Assembly: GCA_030620115.1 (NCBI GenBank)
Contig: JAUXFG010000118.1
Location: 1-12,266, forward strand
Direction: 5' to 3'
DNA: 12,266 nt
Origin: Candidatus Fermentibacterota bacterium
GTDB lineage: Bacteria; JAFGKV01
Shown here piece after piece: positions 7,275-12,266 of this stretch (the first letter of the stretch is position 1; every line of letters begins with the position of its first letter). A model generated the notes under the pieces. It saw nothing but the letters and a program-made list of their open reading frames with translations. It had not been told where the DNA came from and made no database searches. The position numbers and the translations under genes were made by a program.

Positions 7275-8170
7275 ACAAGCTTCCTCTGGATAGATGCGCG
7301 AAGGACTATTTTATGAGTCGCCTTGTCGTTCGTGAACAGGATTCCCATGGCGGAGTAGACCGCCAGAAGCACACGCGCACCAAGCCGTTGCCAGACTCTC
7401 CCGTGTTTCTGGAAGTACCGGAGGCAGCCCATGCAGCGATGTCGATGTGCCCCGGGAGCTGTGGGCGGCCCACTGCCGCCGATAGCATGTTCCGCCACGG
7501 CCATGGGCGTAAAACCGATTCTCCAGCCGGCCAACTGGAGTCTCTTGCAGAGATCCTTTTCCTCGAAGTAGAGATAGTATCCCGGATCCATGGGCCCCGA
7601 GTCGAAGAGGGCAACCCTCCTGATCAAGAAACAGGCGCCGGTCACCATCTCAACTACTTTCTCCTCCTCGTGCGGATCGAGCTGGCCAAAACGATGTACG
7701 ACTGGTGTCCGTGCGAGGATCGTCTTCAGCCATGTAGGCATAAGACCGGCAAGCCCCAAGAGATGACCGGCCAACTGCACCATGGTGGGCAGACGGTAGC
7801 TGCTTGTCTGGAGCGTTCCGTCAGGATTGAGGAGCTTTGGCCCCGCAATGGCCAGGGCGGGGTTTCTCTCCATATAGTCCACCAGTGCCGCCACCGCCCC
7901 TGGGCGGAGGCGGGTGTCGGGGTTCATGACGAGAATGTATGTGGACCGGAGAAAAGAAAGGGCCCGATTGACGCCACGGGAGAAGCCAAGATTCTGACCA
8001 GGCTCATCCCAGAAAACATGCTGATATCGATTCCTGATCATTGAAGGGATTCGTTCCACGTTGTGGTTGACTACCGTAACACTCGTCACTTGGGGGCAGA
8101 GCTCGTCGAGGCAGTCGTCCAAGAGCGCGAAGCTCCCGAAGTGCACCACCGCGGCGCCTACGTCATTCAT
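7256..8170 (-). CDS. GT2 family glycosyltransferase, rhamnosyltransferase-like
   Basis: This 304-residue protein has the GT2 (GT-A fold) layout: an N-terminal strand (GAAVVHFGS), NLGFSRGVNRAL at 60-71, MNPDTR at 82-87 as the metal/nucleotide-sugar motif, GPKLLNPDGTLQ at 110-121 and GACFLIRR at 178-185. YFEEKDLCKR at 201-210 is followed by AEHAIGGSG. It resembles the N-terminal half of the fusion protein in this operon, and the two are probably paralogues. The usual VDN[AG]S loop reads VVNHNVE at 33-39, so the first nucleotide-contacting Asp is replaced by Asn35. The start ATG overlaps the YdcF-like stop in an ATGA, and the end overlaps the radical SAM gene. It most likely adds one sugar to a lipid-linked chain at the cytoplasmic side of the membrane. 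The donor and acceptor are unknown. Confidence 0.92.
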   Translation of the reverse strand: MNDVGAAVVHFGSFALLDDCLDELCPQVTSVTVVNHNVERIPSMIRNRYQHVFWDEPGQNLGFSRGVNRALSFLRSTYILVMNPDTRLRPGAVAALVDYMERNPALAIAGPKLLNPDGTLQTSSYRLPTMVQLAGHLLGLAGLMPTWLKTILARTPVVHRFGQLDPHEEEKVVEMVTGACFLIRRVALFDSGPMDPGYYLYFEEKDLCKRLQLAGWRIGFTPMAVAEHAIGGSGPPTAPGAHRHRCMGCLRYFQKHGRVWQRLGARVLLAVYSAMGILFTNDKATHKIVLRASIQRKLVCDSCS

Positions 8171-8835
8171 GATTGACGTCTCGGAGATCGCTCGATATCC
8201 GGGCCAACTGTCCTATGGAATAGCCAATAGTAGGCACACTTCACCGTCTCATTGAAGACCAAAACGAGCCCATCCTCAGAGCGCCACCAAGGTTGCCAGT
8301 CCAGTGCCGCGGTGGGCACTGCCGCCATAGAGATGCGCAGACGTTCAGAGGTGAGCACCTTTGAGAGAATCCATAGAGCTCGACCACTGTGATAGCTCGA
8401 GGTCACGAACATGATCGACCTCACCCTCTCCCTCGCGACCCAGTCGCGGGCCACAATAGCCTCTTCCAATGTGCTTGTCACCGTTCCTGGTAGGACCACG
8501 ATTCTGCTCTCGGGAACGCCGAGCCGCCGTAGCACCGTGACCGCCACCTCCGTTTCCTGGGGCACAAGACCGAGATCTAACACGGGGTCTCGCTCTGGCT
8601 CAGCCATGACCACGAGTGGAGCGACGCCCTCGTTGAACAGGGCTGCCGCATACATGGCTCGCGGCGCCGCGTCGCCCAGGAGAATGAAGAGGGCATCGAC
8701 TTGTCGGGGGAGCGGCTCCCAATGTTCGAGGCGCTGTCCCCACCAGCGGAGGAGTGGGTCAGGGGAGCGCAGCAGTGAGAGTATAAGCACAAGAAGAGAA
8801 AGAAGCAGAAGAAGAGATCTCCATCTAGCCCGCAT
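8167..8835 (-). CDS. YdcF/ElyC/SanA family membrane protein (DUF218)
   Basis: This 222-residue protein starts with one hydrophobic anchor (residues 7-22, almost all Leu, Ile and Val), which should place the rest in the periplasm. Residues 47-200 match the DUF218 fold: VDALFILLGDAAPRAMYAAALFNEG at 46-70, VVMAEPE at 75-81, TEVAVTVLRRLGVPESRIVVLPG at 95-117, TSTLEEA at 120-126 and FVTSSYHSGRA at 143-153. Family members are linked to envelope integrity and to polysaccharide or peptidoglycan precursor metabolism, but no reaction is agreed. The family's usual LGGG loop reads LLGDAA here. The ATG at 8835 comes 3 bp after the preceding GT2 stop. The 3' end overlaps the next GT2 by four bases, so coupled translation is likely. 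Confidence 0.88.
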   Translation of the reverse strand: MRARWRSLLLLLSLLVLILSLLRSPDPLLRWWGQRLEHWEPLPRQVDALFILLGDAAPRAMYAAALFNEGVAPLVVMAEPERDPVLDLGLVPQETEVAVTVLRRLGVPESRIVVLPGTVTSTLEEAIVARDWVARERVRSIMFVTSSYHSGRALWILSKVLTSERLRISMAAVPTAALDWQPWWRSEDGLVLVFNETVKCAYYWLFHRTVGPDIERSPRRQS

Positions 8836-8838
8836 TTC

Positions 8839-9798
8839 TCACTGACTTTCGTCGCGAGGGAGCGCCCAGACCCTGGAGCTCCGCCCCAGCCATGGGAGCA
8901 CGGCGGAGGTGAAACCAGTAGGTACTCTGCGTCTCCTCAATTGGGCGGGCAGTGTGGAGAGCGCCTCAGCCTTTGCCTTTGCCACTATAAGGCCATTGCC
9001 TTTGAGAAGGTGGCGAAGGAGGCTGAGTGCCTGATAGCCGGTGTGCACTGTTCCCCATATGGGCCATGTCCAGGGTGGGAAGTTGAGCCAGAAGGCCCAT
9101 TCGAGATTCCGCTGGGCAAGGGAGAGCAGGAGATTGGGCTCTCGCCGCAATGTTCTTCCCCCAAGATGAATCACACGAGCGTCGGGGTTCAGCAGGCAGG
9201 TGTAGCCGGCGTACCTGAGACGGAACGCCAGGTCGATATCCTCATCCTGTGCAAAAAAGGTTATGTCAAACCCGTGGGCCTGAAGCAATGCCCTTCGTCG
9301 ATACATCACGGCGCCGCCAGAGGCGCCGAATACCTCAGAGAAGCCCGAAGGCATGGTATCCGGGCTACTCCCCTCGAAGAGACGAAAACCAACGCCGAAA
9401 TGAGAGAATCCTATGCCGCCGGATTCCACCCGTGGCTCCGGTGTTAGAATGAGGGACGCACATGCGCCGACCTGGGGCCAGGCAAAGGCCTTTTCCAGGG
9501 AAACAAGCCATTCCGGCTCGGGCCGTGCGTCATTGTTCAGAAGCGCTACCAGCGGCGCTGTCGATGCTTCGATTCCTGCCTGCACCGCGCCCGCGAATCC
9601 GGCATTTCGTGAGAGTGAGAGTAAACGTACCGCGGGCCATTCGCTCCTGAGATACTCCGCCGTCCCATCTGTAGATCCATTATCCACCACCAGAATCGTC
9701 TCAGGGCGTCGTGACTGCGAGGCCACGCTTCGTAGGCATTCCTCCAGGAGCCGGCGCCCATTCCAAGAGGGGATGATAAGATCGATCTCGGACTTCAT
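8839..9798 (-). CDS. GT2 family glycosyltransferase
   Basis: This 319-residue protein is a typical GT2 inverting glycosyltransferase. It has DLIIPSWNGRRLLEECLRSV at 6-25, VVDNGSTDGT at 37-46, RNAGFAGAVQAGI at 64-76 and LLNNDARPEPEW at 86-97 (the DxD position). FGASGGAVMYRR at 157-168 is followed by FAQDEDIDLAFRLRYAGY at 182-199 with the conserved acidic pair, then HLGG. The C-terminus (from about 225) is Trp/Pro-rich and amphipathic (WAFWLNFPPWTWPIWG), which suggests membrane contact. It is the first gene of the tight run, starting about 190 bp downstream of rlmN. The ATG at 9798 has a GGAG about 10 bases upstream and is preceded by the repeat element. The donor and acceptor cannot be told from the sequence. 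Confidence 0.93.
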   Translation of the reverse strand: MKSEIDLIIPSWNGRRLLEECLRSVASQSRRPETILVVDNGSTDGTAEYLRSEWPAVRLLSLSRNAGFAGAVQAGIEASTAPLVALLNNDARPEPEWLVSLEKAFAWPQVGACASLILTPEPRVESGGIGFSHFGVGFRLFEGSSPDTMPSGFSEVFGASGGAVMYRRRALLQAHGFDITFFAQDEDIDLAFRLRYAGYTCLLNPDARVIHLGGRTLRREPNLLLSLAQRNLEWAFWLNFPPWTWPIWGTVHTGYQALSLLRHLLKGNGLIVAKAKAEALSTLPAQLRRRRVPTGFTSAVLPWLGRSSRVWALPRDESQ

Positions 9799-9841
9799 GG
9801 CGTCTCTACTCCGGGAGTTTGCCCTTGTTCCGGCTCCGGAT

Positions 9842-10026
9842 CTAGCCCGAACTTCTCACCAGCTTCCTGCTGCGACAGCCGATATGGCTCTGTCTGCTGC
9901 GTTACGCTCCGTCGGCTTCCTCGACGTATCTCAGAGGATACGCCTACGGGAGCCTCGGTCGCAAGCCTTGCAGCCACAACCATTTCTTCAGTCTCGCCAC
10001 GAAAGCCGCTGAGAAATCCGGGCTAG
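9842..10026. repeat. 185-bp element with imperfect terminal inverted repeats (copy B)
   Basis: The ends are inverted copies of each other. The left end (9842-9863) begins CTAGCCCGAACTTCTCACC, and the right end (10005-10026) finishes with TGAGAAATCCGGGCTAG. The 22-base arms pair at 18 positions, and weak similarity continues a few bases inward. The interior holds CGTATC-TCAGAG-GATACG (9925-9942) and several GC-rich short palindromes, but no ORF that could be a transposase. This is the build of a small non-autonomous mobile element or a REP/BIME-like dispersed repeat. Its core recurs at 285-405. The right arm lies inside the 3' end of rlmN. The left end lies 44 bp from the start of the next GT2, so the whole intergenic space is essentially this element. 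Confidence 0.75.
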
Positions 10027-11055
10027 CCCGGCCAACTGCCCGCATGCCCCGTGGACATCGCGGGCCATGCTTCTTCTGAGAGTTACTGCGGCGACTCGCG
10101 GCTGCAGGAAATGAAGGAATTCCACCATTTGCTCTTCCGAGGGGGCGGTGAAGGGGGTACCCGGGAATGGATTGAATGGAATCAGGTTGATCTTGGAGGG
10201 GAGCGTTCGTGCCAACGAGGCCAGGGCCTTGGCGTGGGCAGGCGAATCATTCACCCCCCCGAGGAGCACGTACTCCAGTGTCACCCGACGACCAGTGCTT
10301 AACGCGTAGGCCCGTAGTTCAGGCACTATGTCGGTGAGTGGAGGCGCATTGGGCATCAACTGTCTCCGCTGGTCCTCCCATGGCGAATTCAGGCTCAGTG
10401 CGAGCCCGACCCCGAGGCCGCTCTTTCTCAGCATCTCGATCCCCTTAAGTATGCCGCATGTGGAGACGGTGATTCTTTTCTTGCCATAGTCGAAGCCGTG
10501 CTCCCAAAGCAGGACCCTTAGCGCTTCCACGGTGATTTCCGGTTGAAGCAGAGGCTCGCCCATGCCCATGAACACAAGATGGGTCGGTTTCGGTAACCCC
10601 GCGCCGTGGGGCTCCGAACGCGTGGTGATCTGCAGCTGCTCGATGATCTCGCCTAGCGACAGGATTCGCCCGGAACCGAGCTGTGCAGTGGCGCAGAAGG
10701 TGCAACCAATGGGACATCCCGTCTGGGTAGACAGACACAGTGTGGTCCGGTGCTCCATAGGCATGTAAACCGTCTCCACTGATGAGCCTTGGTCGAAATC
10801 AACCAGGAGTTTCTTGGATCCGTCCGTGGAGCAGCTCATTCGTTTCAAAGATGCCCGTGGTATGTGCCAGCCCTTCCCGAGCTCCTCTCGCAGGCTGCGC
10901 GGCAGATTCCGCATGTCGGCAATGGCCGTCACATCATGCGCATAGAGCCAAGACCCAATCTGGTGACCCCGGTATGCCGGCTGACCCATATCTTCCATCA
11001 GACGCGCAAGACCGGTTGGGCCAAGATCCTTTAGATTGGAATAATTTTGGGTCAT
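9988..11055 (-). CDS. rlmN: Dual-specificity 23S rRNA/tRNA A2503/A37 C2-methyltransferase RlmN
   Basis: RlmN is a radical SAM enzyme that methylates C2 of A2503 in 23S rRNA and of A37 in some tRNAs. The 355-residue protein is of normal length. It shows PAYRGHQIGSWLY at 26-38, SSVETVYMP at 91-99 and TLCLSTQTGCPIGCTFC at 105-121, with the cluster cysteines Cys114, Cys118 and Cys121. FMGMGEPL is at 162-169, STCGI at 198-202, LALSLNSP at 218-225 and IPFNPFPG at 292-299. The second essential cysteine is in GACGQL (Cys338), and Cys107 matches the Cys before the cluster in the E. coli enzyme. I chose the ATG at 11055 because AAGGAG lies 4 bases upstream. The frame extends 39 codons further, but through a simple repeat and without family similarity. 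The last residues (about 343-355) and the TGA are encoded by the right arm of a repeat element. It is a housekeeping gene sitting between glycan genes. Confidence 0.96.
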   Translation of the reverse strand: MTQNYSNLKDLGPTGLARLMEDMGQPAYRGHQIGSWLYAHDVTAIADMRNLPRSLREELGKGWHIPRASLKRMSCSTDGSKKLLVDFDQGSSVETVYMPMEHRTTLCLSTQTGCPIGCTFCATAQLGSGRILSLGEIIEQLQITTRSEPHGAGLPKPTHLVFMGMGEPLLQPEITVEALRVLLWEHGFDYGKKRITVSTCGILKGIEMLRKSGLGVGLALSLNSPWEDQRRQLMPNAPPLTDIVPELRAYALSTGRRVTLEYVLLGGVNDSPAHAKALASLARTLPSKINLIPFNPFPGTPFTAPSEEQMVEFLHFLQPRVAAVTLRRSMARDVHGACGQLAGLARISQRLSWRD

Positions 11056-11184
11056 GCTACTCCTTGCGGACATGAACGTCGAACATCGAACATTCAACTT
11101 CGAACGAGGACCCCGACCGAAGCAGTTGGCCACCGACATGATTCGCCATCCTCGTATTCGGCATCTTCTCAATCAAACAAGTGC
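11056..11184. other. Intergenic spacer upstream of rlmN
   Basis: The 129 bases between the rlmN start and the stop of the upstream GT2 hold the rlmN ribosome-binding site (AAGGAG on the minus strand, about 11060-11065) and a heptad repeat. I see no convincing promoter or terminator. The spacing is wider than anywhere in the seven-gene run, so rlmN may have its own transcription start here. Confidence 0.5.
11074..11108. repeat. Five-unit degenerate 7-bp tandem repeat (GAACATC-like)
   Basis: Five units of seven bases follow each other: GAACGTC, GAACATC, GAACATT, CAACTTC, GAACGAG. Translated, this gives NVEHRTFNFE-like text. I recall such text as a frequent artefact in predicted proteins of candidate phyla and Planctomycetes/Verrucomicrobia-type genomes, where it marks an intergenic simple repeat. 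It ends about 9 bases from the rlmN ribosome site. Confidence 0.7.
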
Positions 11185-12177
11185 TCATATAGGCGTAGCG
11201 TCCTGCTGTTTTTTGGTAGTACGCGGCGGTCCCTTTACCACGCCGAATCCCATGAGCAGGTTATCCACCATGCCGATAGGTAATGCGGACAGGAAAAGGG
11301 AGAAGCGCCGAGCGAGCAGTAGAGGAAGGGCCTTGTAGATATTCTTGGCCAAGAGGAGCGCCAGGGCGGAAGTGATTGGGAACCATGATCGTGTCAGGAG
11401 GCTGAGAAGCAGACACCCCACGGTGGTCAGAAAGAGAACTGCATTGGCCGCCACGTCCTTGGAGTGAATGCGACCATGAATCCGATAGAGAAGCGGCACG
11501 ACCTCACCGTACTGTATGGCCTTGGACCAGTTCGCCAGAAGCCCCTGTTGATGTGAACCATAGAGATGGACCACCGGCGCCTGTGGCTCGAGCAATATGC
11601 GAAAGCCTCTGCCGCGAACCCGAAGGGAGAGATCCTTATCCTCCCCTGCGACTGAAGAGAGCGGCCGAAAGCCGCCGATCTCCCGGAGAAGCGAGCCACG
11701 ATAGAAATCACATTTACCTGAGATGAAGCCGATCTCCCGGGCTTCCTTTCCGCGAAGCGTCGCCGCATCCACATCTCCCCTCAGCACACACATGAATATG
11801 GTATTGATCAATCCCGCCTCTGCCTGATCGGCAATCACAAAGGGACTGCTTACTATGCCTACTGTGGGATCCCGAAAGTGAGTCACACAGCGGCTGATCC
11901 ACTCGTGACTCAGTGGTATACAATCCGCGTGGAGGGTTCCAAGTATCTCACCGGAGGCACATTCGATTCCGGTATTGTAGGCGGCAGACAGACCGCGGTT
12001 CTCCTGATGCTGAATCAATCGGAAGTCAGGATACGCCAACGCGATCTTGGGTGTTTCATCAATTGATCCGTCATCAATGATGAGTATCTCGAAATTCGGG
12101 TAATCCTGTTTTGTCATGGCCTCCAGGATCCGCCCTAGGGTTTGGGCCTCGTTATGGCAGGGAATGATCAGGCTCAC
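11185..12177 (-). CDS. Membrane-anchored GT2 family glycosyltransferase
   Basis: From the GTG at 12177 this protein has 330 residues. It is a GT2 enzyme with SLIIPCHNEAQTL at 2-14, ILIIDDGSIDET at 31-42, ENRGLSAAYNTGI at 59-71, TLHADCIP at 81-88 (the DxD position), GFISGKCDFYRGSLLREIGGF at 150-170 and AGEDKDLSLRVRGRG at 177-191. Two membrane segments follow at about 243-262 and 265-286, with a positively charged, amphipathic tail. This is the layout of polysaccharide synthases and dolichol-type transferases anchored at the C-terminus. The start is uncertain: the GTG has no ribosome site, and the frame is open without a stop to the window edge. A start outside the window is therefore possible, and the gene may be 5'-incomplete here. 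It ends 129 bp before rlmN. Confidence 0.85.
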   Translation of the reverse strand: MSLIIPCHNEAQTLGRILEAMTKQDYPNFEILIIDDGSIDETPKIALAYPDFRLIQHQENRGLSAAYNTGIECASGEILGTLHADCIPLSHEWISRCVTHFRDPTVGIVSSPFVIADQAEAGLINTIFMCVLRGDVDAATLRGKEAREIGFISGKCDFYRGSLLREIGGFRPLSSVAGEDKDLSLRVRGRGFRILLEPQAPVVHLYGSHQQGLLANWSKAIQYGEVVPLLYRIHGRIHSKDVAANAVLFLTTVGCLLLSLLTRSWFPITSALALLLAKNIYKALPLLLARRFSLFLSALPIGMVDNLLMGFGVVKGPPRTTKKQQDATPI

Positions 12178-12234
12178 ACGGGGGGAGGCATCGGCAAGCG
12201 CAGCTCCGCTCCGTTTTGCAATTGGAGAAGAAGA

Positions 12235-12266
12235 ATGGGGTGATGGGGTGATGGGGTGATGGGGTA
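12235..12266. repeat. Four tandem 8-bp units (ATGGGGTG) at the window edge
   Basis: ATGGGGTG occurs at 12235-12242, 12243-12250 and 12251-12258, and a fourth unit differs only in its last base (12259-12266). The array reaches the window end and may continue. On the minus strand it reads CACCCCAT and would translate as HHPITPSP-like text in the open frame of the adjacent GT2. A unit of eight bases is not a multiple of three, so copy-number changes would shift any frame passing through it. Confidence 0.85.

Noticed and set aside
9925-9966. A possible minus-strand promoter (TTGCGA, 18 bases, TATCCT) within repeat copy B
   Set aside because: The match to the -35 and -10 boxes is weak, and the -10-like part is simply the arm of the conserved palindrome.
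9842-10026. An insertion sequence with its own transposase
   Set aside because: The element is only 185 bp and contains no transposase frame, so at most it is a non-autonomous element.
11056-11172. The 39-codon extension of RlmN upstream of 11055
   Set aside because: It reads through the heptad repeat and resembles no RlmN N-terminus, while AAGGAG directly precedes the ATG at 11055.

Overview
The window looks like part of a bacterial surface-glycan (exopolysaccharide or O-antigen-like) cluster. All nine supportable genes lie on the minus strand and read from right to left. I cannot name the species. A GWxTD-domain protein, several GT2 glycosyltransferases, a B12-type radical SAM enzyme and short palindromic intergenic repeats together suggest an uncultured lineage of the FCB/candidate-phylum type. 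That placement is inference, and there is no rRNA in the window to test it.

Right part (about 12.27 to 9.84 kb): a membrane-anchored GT2 glycosyltransferase whose reading frame is open to the window edge, next to four tandem 8-bp units. A 129-bp spacer carrying a heptad repeat separates it from rlmN, the 23S rRNA/tRNA A2503/A37 methyltransferase. A repeat element with imperfect terminal inverted repeats follows. Its right arm supplies the last residues and the stop codon of rlmN.

Central part (9.80 to 0.55 kb): seven tightly packed genes, with gaps or overlaps of -19 to +45 bp, which is the spacing of one operon. In transcription order they are a GT2, a YdcF/DUF218 membrane protein, a second GT2, a B12-binding radical SAM protein, a GT2 fused to a complete polyprenyl-phosphate glycosyl-1-phosphate transferase, a secreted GWxTD protein, and a secreted protein with Ig/FnIII-like ends. 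A reasonable model is that the fused enzyme loads the first sugar onto the lipid carrier and adds another. The two free GT2s extend the chain, the radical SAM enzyme modifies an intermediate, and the two secreted proteins act outside the inner membrane. No flippase, polymerase or export gene is visible here.

Left part (1 to 553): I see no credible gene. It holds three perfect hairpins and a second, rearranged copy of the core of the repeat that follows rlmN.

The items most worth following up are the GT2-glycosylphosphotransferase fusion, the inverted-repeat element that ends rlmN, the radical SAM gene inside a glycan operon, and the co-operonic GWxTD/secreted pair.
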